Of a stretch of 64,000 nt of DNA, positions 8,772-19,110 are shown in pieces; the stretch's first letter is position 1, and each line of letters opens with the position of its first letter. The DNA lies in NCBI RefSeq assembly GCF_010093025.1, contig NZ_CP048114.1, positions 2,170,001-2,234,000 of the forward strand, read 5' to 3'. The notes under the pieces were generated by a model. That model saw only the letters and a program-made list of their open reading frames with translations. It did no database searches and had not been told where the DNA came from. A program made the position numbers and the translations under genes. Source of the DNA: Edaphobacter sp. 12200R-103 (lineage in GTDB: Bacteria > Acidobacteriota > Terriglobia > Terriglobales > Acidobacteriaceae).

Positions 8772-9653
8772 TTGGGCAATCTACTCCATCCCGTTCGCGT
8801 CGCCGCTATCAGCTTTCTCAACCCGGCTCCTCTGATGTGGGACTTCGAGCACCCGCCTCTCTCCGCAGAGTTGGCCGAACGGTATCAGCTTCACTACACG
8901 CTGCCTTCCCTGTGCGCCGACGAGTTGCTGGCCGGACGTGCCGACCTGGGTTTGATTCCGATCGCATCGCTCACCCCGGAGCTTGCTATCGTACCGGGCT
9001 GCACTATCGCTTCGCTGGATCGCGTCCGTTCCATTCAGCTGATTGTTCGCGGACCGCATATGCTGGAGACCGTCCGGACCGTCGCTGCCGATAATGCATC
9101 CCGCAGCTCGCGCGCTTACGTCGAGATTCTCTTCCGCAAATTCCTGGGAACTCAACCCGATTTCCTTACCATGCCGGCTGATCCTGTCGCGATGCTTCAA
9201 CAGGCCGACGCTGCTCTGCTGATCGGCGACCCTGCCCTGCTGGCCGTCGAGGAGCGAGCGAGGATTGAAGCGGCCGTCGGTCCCTGCCAGTGGTTCGATA
9301 TCGCGCACGAATGGATCAGCCGGACCGGCCTGCCGTGGGTGGCAGCCGTGTGGGCGATCCGGCCGGAGGCACTCACGGAGAGCCACGTACCCGCAGCCAC
9401 CATCACCGCGGACCTTATCGGCTCACGTGATCATGGGCTTTCCCATATCGAAGACCTGGTTGGCGAGTGGGCACCGCGCCTCAATCTCCCGCCGGCCATC
9501 GTTCGCGATTATCTATCGGTAAACATCCACTACACCCTTACCGACGAGTGCATACAGGCGATCCGTCTCTTCCGCAGCTATGCGGAGGAGTTTGGGGTGC
9601 TGCCTCCGCTTCCCGATCTCCGCTTTCTCCAGGCATACCCGCCTCCGAGATAG
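8772..9653 (+). CDS. mqnA: Chorismate dehydratase MqnA (futalosine menaquinone pathway)
   Basis: MqnA turns chorismate into 3-[(1-carboxyvinyl)oxy]benzoate, the first step of the futalosine route to menaquinone. The 293-residue protein has the periplasmic-binding-protein-like fold of the family. It shows the starting VRVAAISFLNPAPLMW, the pocket motif GRADLGLIPIASL, VRSIQLIVRG, and the second-lobe pattern DAALLIGDPAL. The family usually begins just before RVAAISFLN, so a TTG at 8772 is the nearest acceptable start and its ribosome site is weak. No other mqn gene is in this window. The gene is divergent from the DUF3565 gene with only 37 bases between starts. Confidence 0.9.
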   Translation: MGNLLHPVRVAAISFLNPAPLMWDFEHPPLSAELAERYQLHYTLPSLCADELLAGRADLGLIPIASLTPELAIVPGCTIASLDRVRSIQLIVRGPHMLETVRTVAADNASRSSRAYVEILFRKFLGTQPDFLTMPADPVAMLQQADAALLIGDPALLAVEERARIEAAVGPCQWFDIAHEWISRTGLPWVAAVWAIRPEALTESHVPAATITADLIGSRDHGLSHIEDLVGEWAPRLNLPPAIVRDYLSVNIHYTLTDECIQAIRLFRSYAEEFGVLPPLPDLRFLQAYPPPR

Positions 9654-9740
9654 CGTTGGAGAACCTGGAAGCCCCGGGCCGACGGCGATTTTTACAGAAC
9701 AAACGCGACTCTCCCTGGTCTACAAGCGTCATATTTCAGT

Positions 9741-10460
9741 ATGACCACCATGGCGGCCGCTTCGGTTGTGGCTGACTCTGTCTGGCGTGCGCTCGCCGCC
9801 GTGGCCCCCGTGCATCACCGGTCGGCACTGATGCATTTTCTCTTTACCTTCGGGGTATTTGGCCTGTTCCTGGTCTCTATCGTCGATTCCTCATTCGTGC
9901 CTCTGCCCATTCCGGGCATCACCGACATGATGCTGGTGCTGATGGCAGCGCGGCATGAAAACTGGATCATGCTTGTGCTGATCGCCTCTGCCGGGTCGGC
10001 GATCGGCGGCTACTTCAGCTATCGCGTCGGGCGATCCGGCGGCATGGCCTTCCTCGAGAAGCGCGTGCCGCCCCGGATCTTCAAGCTGGTGCGCGAGTGG
10101 ATGGAGCGCCATGCCGTCCTTGCGGTGGCACTACCGGCGATTTTGCCGCCTCCGGTTCCCCTCTCGCCCTTCGTGCTCGCTGCGGGAGCACTCGAAATGT
10201 CGCGGCGCAAATTTCTATGGGTGTTCACGATCAGCCGCACCGCGCGGCACCTGATCGCCGCAGGTCTTGGTTTGTACTACGGCCGTTCTATCGTGCGACT
10301 CTGGAACCATCTCTCAGCGGAATATGCTACGACCCTGCTGGCCGTCACCTGGGGGATCATACTGGCCTGCTGCGCCATCGCTGCCTGGCAGCTGTATCGA
10401 GCAACGAAGACGATCAAGGCCACGCCTGATCTGACGTCCCGTAGCGGGACCGCCGTTTAG
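9741..10460 (+). CDS. DedA/VTT-family membrane protein
   Basis: The 239-residue product has several hydrophobic helices and the DedA/SNARE-associated (VTT) signatures: a re-entrant VDSSFVPLPIPGITDMMLV, SAGSAIGGYFSYRVGRSGG and the proline-rich AILPPPVPLSPFVLAAGAL. DedA proteins are inner-membrane proteins; recent work links some of them to recycling of undecaprenyl phosphate or phospholipid translocation. Basic residues after the last helix suggest a cytoplasmic C-terminus. The ATG at 9741 lacks a clear ribosome site; a later in-frame ATG at 9831 would still keep the domain. The specific lipid substrate is unknown. Confidence 0.8.
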   Translation: MTTMAAASVVADSVWRALAAVAPVHHRSALMHFLFTFGVFGLFLVSIVDSSFVPLPIPGITDMMLVLMAARHENWIMLVLIASAGSAIGGYFSYRVGRSGGMAFLEKRVPPRIFKLVREWMERHAVLAVALPAILPPPVPLSPFVLAAGALEMSRRKFLWVFTISRTARHLIAAGLGLYYGRSIVRLWNHLSAEYATTLLAVTWGIILACCAIAAWQLYRATKTIKATPDLTSRSGTAV

Positions 10461-10634
10461 CCTGCAACGCCAGGCAACGAAGGTTTTTTGCTCTGGCTGC
10501 ATCGCTGACGTGATAATGATTCCCTAGAAGCGCCAGTTCCATCCGGACTGGGAAAATCGGCGAAGACCGAGAAACCGTATCACTGCTTTCTTCCCAATTT
10601 GACGCATCTGCTCTAAACATTTTTGGAGATGGTC

Positions 10635-12404
10635 ATGACCGAGCCCCGTGTTGCCTCGCTTGAACACGCCAAGGAGCGTGTCTCATGGACGCTTGCCCAG
10701 TTGGAGAAGATCGCCCTTGCCTTTGAAGCGAGAGGCAGCCTGCTGGTCTTCACGATCTTTGTTCCCATCTACCTGACGATTACCACCCTGGTCGCGCGTC
10801 ACAAGCTCCTCTGGGACGATGAATTCTTCACCCTGTACCTGTCCCGGCCCGCGACCATGGACCAGATGCTGGCGGGCCTGAAGACCGGCGCAGATCAGCA
10901 CCCGCCGCTGTTTTATTACCTGATTCACCAGATCACGGCTGTCTTCGGGCTTAGCCATGTAACGCTTCGGCTTCTGCCAATGGCAGGCTTCGGGCTGATG
11001 TGTGTCTGCCTCTTCTATCTGCTCCGCAACCGCACCTCGGTGCTGTGGGCGTTCCTGGGCATGCTGATGCCACTGACCTCCAGCGCCATCTACTATGCCA
11101 CCGAGGCCCGCGGCTACGGCAGCATGCTGGGCTTCTGTTCGCTTGCCCTGCTGGCCTGGCAAAGAATCACCTCCTCGCAGCGCCGACGCGTGCTCTGGCT
11201 TTGTACGCTGTTCTTTTCCTCCGCGATGGCGGTCTCCAGCCACTACTATGCTGTGCTCTTCTTCTTTGCCCTGGGCCTGGGCGAAATCGCCCGCACCGTA
11301 CAGCTCCGCCGCATCGACCCCTGGGTCTGGCTGGCCCTCGCGGGGGCCAGCGTTCCACCGCTTGCGTTCCTCTCCATCATCCGCAGCGCCAACTCCTACT
11401 CCGCACATTTCTGGGCGATCCCCATCTGGGGAAGCCTACTGGAGTTCTACCCCGGCATCCTCGGCAATCTGGCAAACATTCTGATCCTCGGCGCCATTCT
11501 CTTCCTCATCGCCGCCCTCCGGTCCGAATCCTACGAGCAGGATGGCAGGCAGCGGGTGCTGCGTCACTTCTCAACCTACGAGGTGGTGGCCTGGGCCTGT
11601 ATCATCGCGGTTCCTCTCTTCGCCATGCTGTTAGCAAAGTTCGTGACCCACGGCTTTACAGAGCGCTACGCCCTGGCAGGCATCATCGGGGCAATTGTGG
11701 CGTTGTGCCACCTCGGGTTTGTCGTAGCACCCCGTCCTCGCAGCTTTCCTCTTCTTCTCTGCTGCACAGCTTTGCTCTACTTCGTCGTTCATGGCATCAG
11801 AATCATGCGTATCGAGGGAGTAGCCGTCACCCGCCTGAGCGAACAGATGCATCTGCTCGGCAATCATGCGGACTCTCCGCTTGCGCTCTCCGACATCACG
11901 ATCTTTCACCAGGTCTCGTTCTACTCACCGCGGGCGATAATCCAGAACGTTGCCTTCGTCGCCAATCCGGAATCCTCCGTGAAATACCTCCAGCAGGACA
12001 CGGTCGATCGCGGACTGCTGGATCTGCGTCCATGGTTTCCACTGCAGATCGTACCCAGCCAGACCTTCCTGGCAGAGCATCGTGAGTTCCTGGTCTATGC
12101 CTATATCGGGGCGTGGAGCTGGCTGACTTATGACCTGATTCCGCCGTATTACGACACCAGGATGCTGGAACGCTATAACTCCGACGTTCTGCTCAGCGCG
12201 CAGCGGCTGAGCGACCGTCCACCGGATGCAACCCATGCTTTCGATCAGGCTCCTCCGGTCACCGAGTTGTTCCGCAGTATCAGCACAACCGGACCCTCGC
12301 TTTGCAAACAGTGGATGCCGCACGACAGCTTCTGCGACCTCATCGAACAGGAACGGGAGCGCTCCCTGCTACATCCCCTGATACCGCGACAGTCCGTGCG
12401 ATAG
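10635..12404 (+). CDS. GT-C membrane glycosyltransferase (family 39-like)
   Basis: The 589-residue polytopic protein resembles ArnT/PMT-type GT-C enzymes that move a sugar from a polyprenyl-phosphate donor. The first luminal loop carries the acidic LLWDDEFFTLYLSRP motif, and then GADQHPPLFYYLIHQI, the expected His-Pro-Pro-Leu pattern. Repeated hydrophobic helices follow up to about residue 390, then a soluble C-terminal region of about 190 residues. I start at the ATG at 10635 behind TTGGAG; an in-frame TTG at 10623 is nearer to the longest reading frame. Acceptor and donor are unknown. It stands alone between the DedA gene and convergent fabH. Confidence 0.8.
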   Translation: MTEPRVASLEHAKERVSWTLAQLEKIALAFEARGSLLVFTIFVPIYLTITTLVARHKLLWDDEFFTLYLSRPATMDQMLAGLKTGADQHPPLFYYLIHQITAVFGLSHVTLRLLPMAGFGLMCVCLFYLLRNRTSVLWAFLGMLMPLTSSAIYYATEARGYGSMLGFCSLALLAWQRITSSQRRRVLWLCTLFFSSAMAVSSHYYAVLFFFALGLGEIARTVQLRRIDPWVWLALAGASVPPLAFLSIIRSANSYSAHFWAIPIWGSLLEFYPGILGNLANILILGAILFLIAALRSESYEQDGRQRVLRHFSTYEVVAWACIIAVPLFAMLLAKFVTHGFTERYALAGIIGAIVALCHLGFVVAPRPRSFPLLLCCTALLYFVVHGIRIMRIEGVAVTRLSEQMHLLGNHADSPLALSDITIFHQVSFYSPRAIIQNVAFVANPESSVKYLQQDTVDRGLLDLRPWFPLQIVPSQTFLAEHREFLVYAYIGAWSWLTYDLIPPYYDTRMLERYNSDVLLSAQRLSDRPPDATHAFDQAPPVTELFRSISTTGPSLCKQWMPHDSFCDLIEQERERSLLHPLIPRQSVR

Positions 12405-12492
12405 AGAGGCATCTGTCAGGCGTCCATTGTGGGCCTTTTGCAAAAACAGTGCTTTAAGCGATTCTCTCCTCGATGGAATCGTCAAGAAAGCC

Positions 12493-12568
12493 GTCGTCCT
12501 GAGTATTTTGCCTGTAGTCTCTGTAGTGCTTCGGGAAGAAAGGGATCCTTCACTACGTTCAGGATGAC
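12493..12568. repeat. Dispersed palindromic repeat
   Basis: The outer arms GTCGTCCTGA (12493-12502) and TCAGGATGAC (12559-12568) pair with one mismatch across 56 bases, with an inner ATCCTTC. The TCAGGATGAC end matches the ends of the elements at 22922 and 24949. It lies between convergent genes. Confidence 0.5.
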
Positions 12569-12609
12569 AAGCCGGGTGATTCCACCGGAAAAGAATGGTT
12601 CTAAGCGAA

Positions 12610-12634
12610 AAGGCGGACCTGAGAGGCCCGCCTT
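12610..12634 (-). terminator. Terminator downstream of fabH
   Basis: An AAGGCGG / CCGCCTT stem with a short loop is followed on the minus strand by TTTTCG, 25 bases past the fabH stop. It fits an intrinsic terminator for fabH; plus-strand readthrough from the glycosyltransferase would lack a U-run. Confidence 0.6.
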
Positions 12635-12658
12635 GATCTGTTTCGCACAGAGAACCGA

Positions 12659-13675
12659 TTAAAACTCCCAGCGCAGCAGCGTAGCGCCTACGGTGAATCC
12701 CGCTCCGACGCTGGCAAGCAATACCAAATCGCCCTTCTTCAGGCGTTTCTCGTCAAGCGCGGTCTGCATCGCCAGTGGAATCGTACCCGCCGTGGTATTG
12801 CCAAAGCGATCGATATTGATGACCACGCAATCCTCCGGCATTCCCAGCCTCTCTGCAGTCGACAGAATGATGCGCTTATTCGCCTGGTGGGGAATAAAGC
12901 AGGCAAGGTCGCTTCCGACTACGCCATTGCGGGTCAGGACTGTCTCGGCAGCCTCGGCCATTTTGCGGACGGCAAACTTGTAGACCGTCTGTCCGTCCTG
13001 GTGGACATAGTGCATCTTCTTTGCGACCGTCTCTGCCGTGGCGGGATGCAGACTTCCGCCTCCGGGCATATTGAGCGCCACCGCGCCCGATCCATCAATC
13101 TCGTGCCAGTAGTCGATCAAACCGACTTCGCCCTCTTCACACGGCTCCAGCAGAACCGCGCCGGCGCCATCTCCAAAGATGACGCACGTCGCACGGTCGG
13201 TATAGTCGATGATGGAGCTCATCACATCGGCTCCGATCACCAGAACTTTCTTGTGCATCCCGCTCTCGATCAGCTTCGCCCCTACCTGCAGGGCATAAGG
13301 AAATCCAGAGCATGCGGCGGAGAGATCAAAGCCCCATGCACCCTTGGCTCCCAGCTTGTTCTGAACCAGGCAGGCCGTCGCCGGAAACAGCATGTCCGGC
13401 GTTACCGTGGCCACAATGATGACCTCAACCTCGCTGGCATCCACGCCGCGCTTCGCCAGGCAGCACTTCGCTGCCTCGACTGCGAGATCGCTGGTGGCCA
13501 CGCCTGGTTCGACCAGATGCCGCTCGCGGATTCCCGTGCGCTCCACAATCCACTGGTCGTTGGTTTCGACCATCTTTTCCAGGTCTGCGTTGGTCAGCAA
13601 CCCAGGGGGAACGTAAGTACCTACTGAAGAGATCTTTGCCCGCACCTGCGCGCGCGGCTTCAACGTCAGACTCAA
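12659..13675 (-). CDS. fabH: Beta-ketoacyl-ACP synthase III
   Basis: FabH starts fatty-acid synthesis by condensing acetyl-CoA (or a branched acyl-CoA) with malonyl-ACP. The 338-residue thiolase-fold protein has the whole catalytic triad: Cys122 in SAACSGF, His263 in PHQANKRI and Asn293 in RFGNTTAG. The C-terminal [17 protein letters not shown] is typical. The best start is a TTG at 13675 behind TTTGAGGTG, which begins [10 protein letters not shown]; no ATG fits. In many genomes fabH follows plsX, which is not present here. The SRP RNA gene lies upstream in the same orientation with its own promoter. Confidence 0.96.
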   Translation of the reverse strand: MSLTLKPRAQVRAKISSVGTYVPPGLLTNADLEKMVETNDQWIVERTGIRERHLVEPGVATSDLAVEAAKCCLAKRGVDASEVEVIIVATVTPDMLFPATACLVQNKLGAKGAWGFDLSAACSGFPYALQVGAKLIESGMHKKVLVIGADVMSSIIDYTDRATCVIFGDGAGAVLLEPCEEGEVGLIDYWHEIDGSGAVALNMPGGGSLHPATAETVAKKMHYVHQDGQTVYKFAVRKMAEAAETVLTRNGVVGSDLACFIPHQANKRIILSTAERLGMPEDCVVINIDRFGNTTAGTIPLAMQTALDEKRLKKGDLVLLASVGAGFTVGATLLRWEF

Positions 13676-13923
13676 ACCTACACCTCAAATCCTTTGGAGG
13701 CAGGCCGAACCGCAGCTCAGCCCAACCCCAATCATTTTCCCCGAAGCAAGCGCCGAATGTCACTCAAAACGCCATGCTCCGGCCTGGAGGCAGAACTCCG
13801 CCCTCATCATCATCTACCGGAAAGGTAAGCAGAACAATAGCTGGAAGGAATCATGCCCGGGCGCTGTCTTTGGAATCTGCGCTGGGGATCAGAGCCTCCA
13901 TCTTTGCGGAGACTTAAAAAAAT

Positions 13924-14020
13924 GTACCGGGCGACCTACTGCGCCCGTAATGACCCGTTACCGTTGCTTCCTTCCGGACCTGGCGGAGTTGGCGGGATTA
14001 CGTCGCGTAGGACCCGGCAC
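13924..14020 (-). ncRNA. ffs: Signal recognition particle RNA, small bacterial type (4.5S-like)
   Basis: The minus strand holds the conserved apical domain AGGTCCGGAAGGAAGCAACGG, the SRP54 (Ffh) binding region with the GGAA tetraloop. The outer ends pair: GTGCCGGG at the 5' end against CCCGGTAC at the 3' end. About 97 nucleotides is the size of the small SRP RNA lacking an Alu domain. A run of seven U residues (13916-13922) follows the closing stem and should end transcription. A promoter lies just upstream. The RNA joins Ffh and FtsY (encoded at 32675) in co-translational membrane targeting. Exact ends are estimated from the closing stem. Confidence 0.93.
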
Positions 14021-14027
14021 ACGTTTG

Positions 14028-14055
14028 ATTTTAGCATTCCGAAATCCACATCCAA
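14028..14055 (-). promoter_or_regulatory. Sigma70-type promoter of the SRP RNA
   Basis: On the minus strand TTGGAT (14050-14055) and TAAAAT (14028-14033) are separated by 16 bases, and the -10 box ends seven bases before the predicted RNA start. Position and spacing make this the likely ffs promoter. Confidence 0.6.
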
Positions 14056-14112
14056 TAATCATGCTAACCCCTTCATTCCCTGCAGCTGGATTCACCTGAT
14101 AGTCTTTGGTCT

Positions 14113-15111
14113 ATGCGATTGGTCCTGCCACTTTTTCTCGCCGCTTCCTGTGTCTTCACTTCCCCTTCCATCGCTCAGAACGTCCACGTTCGCGTAGCTC
14201 ATGGAGTAAAGACCGGCGTCGAGGGCACGACCGAATTCCCGACCATCCAGATGGCCATGGACCACCATCCCTTCGCGGGGAAAAACGGCCGCGTCTACAT
14301 CGAGATCGAGCCCGGCGTTTATCACGAGCGCGTGATCGTGACCCAGAACCACCCCAACATTACCTTCGTTGGAATGGGAAAGAGACCAGAGGACGTCGTC
14401 ATCTCCAACTCCATGAACGCCAAACAGGCGGGAGGAACCTTCTTCACCGAAACCGTCCGGGTGGACGCTCCCGGCTTTGAGGCCGACAACCTTACCTTCG
14501 AGAACACCGCCGGAAACACAGGTCAGGCCGTCGCCATCGCCGTCCGGTCCGACCGCGCTATCTTCAAACATTGCCGCATCCTGGGCCACCAGGACACTCT
14601 CTTCGCCGACTACGGCCGGCAATACTATCTGGACACCTACATCGAGGGGACCGTCGACTTCATCTTCGGGAATGCGCAGGCCGTCTTCGACCACTCCGAG
14701 CTGCACGAACTCTCACCGGGCTATCTGACAGCGCAGTCGCGCACCTCGGCGAGCCAGACGACCGGCTACGTCATCGCCAACAGCCGCGTCACGGCCGATG
14801 ACGCCGGCCTCGCCGGGCATCACTTCTTCCTCGGCCGTCCGTGGCGCCCCTACTCACGCGTCGTCTATCTCCATACTGAGCTGCCCTCCACTGTTGCTCC
14901 GCAGGGATGGAACAACTGGGGGAAAGCTTCTAACGAGCAGACTGCCTACTATGCTGAGTTCGAAAACTTCGGTCCAGGGGCCACAACCGCTGCGCGTCCC
15001 TCCTGGATACATCAACTGCCCCCCGGTCAGGCAAAGCAATTCGAGCCCGCAAACTTCCTTCGCGGCAAAGATCACTGGGATCCTCTCGCTCAGGCAAAGA
15101 AGCTTCCCTAG
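14113..15111 (+). CDS. Secreted pectinesterase (CE8)
   Basis: The 332-residue product has a signal peptide (about 1-21, ending PSIAQ) and a right-handed beta-helix pectin methylesterase domain. It should remove methyl esters from homogalacturonan outside the cytoplasm. Active-site residues are all visible: Gln138 in GQAVAI, Gln160 and Asp161 in LGHQDTLF, the nucleophile Asp182 in YIEGTVDFIFGNA, and Arg242/Trp244 in FLGRPW. It opens a cluster with an unknown TIM-barrel protein and a GH1 enzyme on the same strand, suggesting plant polysaccharide use. The ribosome site before the ATG is weak. Confidence 0.93.
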   Translation: MRLVLPLFLAASCVFTSPSIAQNVHVRVAHGVKTGVEGTTEFPTIQMAMDHHPFAGKNGRVYIEIEPGVYHERVIVTQNHPNITFVGMGKRPEDVVISNSMNAKQAGGTFFTETVRVDAPGFEADNLTFENTAGNTGQAVAIAVRSDRAIFKHCRILGHQDTLFADYGRQYYLDTYIEGTVDFIFGNAQAVFDHSELHELSPGYLTAQSRTSASQTTGYVIANSRVTADDAGLAGHHFFLGRPWRPYSRVVYLHTELPSTVAPQGWNNWGKASNEQTAYYAEFENFGPGATTAARPSWIHQLPPGQAKQFEPANFLRGKDHWDPLAQAKKLP

Positions 15112-15267
15112 GCTTCCACCGACATCCTGTCCGCCATGGTTCCGAATTTTTCACGAACTCATGGAAGATGGAGCGAAACACGAACTGGATGTAGCATTGT
15201 GCTGCATTCCCCCCGGTGTTTCTGGAACCAAAGACGCTTCTATTACCTTGTAGAGGGCAAAACCTTG

Positions 15268-16749
15268 ATGGATCGCAGACGGTTTCTTCAAAGCGCAGCT
15301 GGCGTGGCCATCGCCGCAACAACGTCGCCCGACCAAGTCATCGCCGCGCCACTAAAGTCGAGCAAGGTGATCGGCATTCAGATTGGCGCAGTGTCCTTTG
15401 CGGACGAAGGCGTGGAGAAGGTTCTGGACGAATGCGAACGTGCTGCAGCGGTGAACACTCTCTTCGTTGCGACCTTTACCTACGGCCGCGGCATCGCCGG
15501 ACGGCAGGTTCCGGGGCAGCCTCTACCCGACCATGGAACTCAGAAATACGATACAGATACCTTCTTCGGCGGTTCCTACACTAAGGTCAATCCGAAGTAC
15601 TACTCCGATACGGTCTTCAAGAGTTTTCGTGCGCCAGACCTCGGTAACTACGACGTGCTCGAGCAGGTGATTCCAGAGGCGAAGAAGCGGGGCATAAAGA
15701 CGATCTGCTGGTACGAAGACGTCTTTCGTAAAAATCTTCCTGACATCGAGAGGCTGCAGGAAGTCGAGCTCTCCGGCAAAAAAGCCACAACCCTCTGCTT
15801 TAACAACCCTGAGTATCACCACTGGCTGATGAATATCGCAGAAGACTGGTCGCGCTCCTATGACATCGACGGTGTGATGTGGGGATCGGAGAGGCAGGGT
15901 GCCTTCTCGAACGCTCTCGGCGCAAGTCATGCGCATCCTCAGCCATCTACCGTAACGTGCTTCTGCGAGTATTGCTTCGCGAAAGCGCGAAAACAGGGCA
16001 TCAATCCAGATCGCGCAAAACAGGGATTTCTTGAGCTGGAGAAATTTGTTCTCGCTGCACGTAAAGGCACTCGCCCCGTAGATGGATACTACGTCCAGCT
16101 CTGGCGCCTGATGCTTCGTTATCCCGAGCTTCTTGCATGGGAGAACCTCTGGACATCAAGCCTTCGCGAGACACAGAAAGCAATCTACGATCGCGTGAAA
16201 TCCGTGAACCCCAAGCTCGGGGTGGGCTGGCACATCTGGCACAACAACTCTTTCAACCCGATCTATCGCGCAGAACAGGACCTTGCCGAGATGGCGCCGT
16301 ACTCAGACTTCCTCAAGGTAGTGATGTATCAAAACTGTGCCGGAGAGCGCATGGTCGATTACATCGAAAGCGTAGGAACCTCCTACTTTGCCGATGTGCC
16401 GAAACAGGAGTTGCTCGACTTCCACTATCGCGTTCTTGATTACGGCAACGAGAAAGACTTTAAGACGCTTCCTGCCATCGGCTTCTCATCCGATTATGTC
16501 TATCGAGAGACCAAACGGGCACACGATGGTCTTGCGGGGGCAAAAACTCAGCTATGGCCAGGAATCGATGTTGACATCCCTACGGCCCAGGGCCACGCAA
16601 AGTGCACTCCTGCTGGAACCAAAGGTGCCGTCATGGCCGCTTTTCGAGGAGGAGCGGATGGAATCATCATCTCGCGCAAATACTCCGAAATGAGACTGGA
16701 AAATCTTCGTGCTGTTGGCGACGGCCTGAAGGATTTGCACCTGGCTTAA
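15268..16749 (+). CDS. Tat-exported TIM-barrel glycoside-hydrolase-like protein
   Basis: The 493-residue protein begins with a twin-arginine signal (MDRRRFLQSAAGVAIAA), so it should be exported folded. The rest looks like a (beta/alpha)8 barrel: IKTICWYED near 144-151, then DIDGVMWGSERQG near 199-211, whose Glu208 sits at a strand end as in glycosidase acids. A Cys cluster CFCEYC (231-236) resembles the CFC-x-C sites of several uncharacterised bacterial glycosidase-like proteins. I do not recognise a named family. Alternative upstream starts would precede the Tat signal and are unlikely. Its place between pectinesterase and GH1 supports a role in carbohydrate breakdown; this is inference. Confidence 0.6.
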   Translation: MDRRRFLQSAAGVAIAATTSPDQVIAAPLKSSKVIGIQIGAVSFADEGVEKVLDECERAAAVNTLFVATFTYGRGIAGRQVPGQPLPDHGTQKYDTDTFFGGSYTKVNPKYYSDTVFKSFRAPDLGNYDVLEQVIPEAKKRGIKTICWYEDVFRKNLPDIERLQEVELSGKKATTLCFNNPEYHHWLMNIAEDWSRSYDIDGVMWGSERQGAFSNALGASHAHPQPSTVTCFCEYCFAKARKQGINPDRAKQGFLELEKFVLAARKGTRPVDGYYVQLWRLMLRYPELLAWENLWTSSLRETQKAIYDRVKSVNPKLGVGWHIWHNNSFNPIYRAEQDLAEMAPYSDFLKVVMYQNCAGERMVDYIESVGTSYFADVPKQELLDFHYRVLDYGNEKDFKTLPAIGFSSDYVYRETKRAHDGLAGAKTQLWPGIDVDIPTAQGHAKCTPAGTKGAVMAAFRGGADGIIISRKYSEMRLENLRAVGDGLKDLHLA

Positions 16750-16800
16750 AATCCGTGCCGGGACTGCGCACCCTTTTCTGTTTGGCAGCTCCGGTGATGA

Positions 16801-18309
<1,509 letters not shown>

Positions 18310-18356
18310 TTGCCTGCGCGCCCAAAATAGTCCTCTTGTGCCTTAAAAGACAGGTC

Positions 18357-18399
18357 ATCCTTCGACTGTGCCTCATCGCGAGAGGCACAGTCGAAGGAT
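18357..18399. repeat. Perfect 18-bp inverted repeat (REP-like)
   Basis: ATCCTTCGACTGTGCCTC (18357-18374) and its exact complement (18382-18399) flank the loop ATCGCGA. The left end reads GGTCATCCTTCGAC and the right GTCGAAGGATCTGCGG, linking it to the dispersed family. No U-run follows, so a simple terminator is less likely. Confidence 0.75.
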
Positions 18400-18513
18400 C
18401 TGCGGTTCGGAGCGGGTAGCTCTGCGAGAACGCACTTCAATGCGGTCTCATCATGGCAGATCATTCCCAAAAGGTTATGGACAGTCGAATCAGGCATCCC
18501 TATTCTGAAGCTC

Positions 18514-19110
18514 ATGGTTCGCCCCCTTGTTGTACTTATCCTTCTTTCTGTCCTTGTCCCCCATCGTGCAATCGCTCAAAGCAGCGCTTTGACCCCTGCC
18601 CTTTCCGGATACATCACACATGTCTCCGCCGCATCCGACTTCGATGTAAACGGCTTGCACGTCATCTGCACTTCCAGCACCCAAACCTTCCAAGGCTCAA
18701 CGGACCCGGCGGTTCCTCGCATCAGCGGCGGCGAAGTCTTTTTCGGAGAACGTGTCGATCTCTACGGAAAAATTGATCGGAAGAAGCATGAGATCGAAGC
18801 AACCAAGATCGTCTTTCGTAAATTCAAGCCCGAAGTCTTCAGCGGACTTGCCGTCATCGATCGCATTCTGTCCTCCCCAACAAGCGGAGAGCTGATGGTT
18901 CGCGCCGACGGATATCGAATCTCCATCAATTCCTCGACCCAGGTCGACTACACCAGCCCCATCTCGTCGCTGGCAGAGGTAAAGCCCAACGTCTGGATCA
19001 CGTATCACGGAACCCTGCGTGACGGAGCCATCATGGCCGACAGAGCTACGTTCCAGCCCAACGACATCTCCAATCGCGAAGGCAACCTTCTCAAAAAAAA
19101 CGGAATATGA
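18514..19110 (+). CDS. DUF5666-like secreted protein, N-terminal part of a frameshifted gene
   Basis: The 198 codons start with a signal peptide (MVRPLVVLILLSVLVPHRAIAQ) and continue as a beta-rich domain (SGYITHVSAASDFDVNGLHV, RVDLYGKIDRKKHEIEATKI, NVWITYHGTLRDGAIMA), which resembles the OB-fold-like repeats of DUF5666 proteins. The frame stops just after an A8 tract (19093-19100) with LLKKNGI-stop, while the next frame carries on a plausible protein (KKTEYDPSKVPDD). One A fewer, or two more, would join both parts into a single exported protein of about 431 residues. I infer one original gene, broken by a frameshift or restored by slippage. Its function is unknown. Confidence 0.6.
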   Translation: MVRPLVVLILLSVLVPHRAIAQSSALTPALSGYITHVSAASDFDVNGLHVICTSSTQTFQGSTDPAVPRISGGEVFFGERVDLYGKIDRKKHEIEATKIVFRKFKPEVFSGLAVIDRILSSPTSGELMVRADGYRISINSSTQVDYTSPISSLAEVKPNVWITYHGTLRDGAIMADRATFQPNDISNREGNLLKKNGI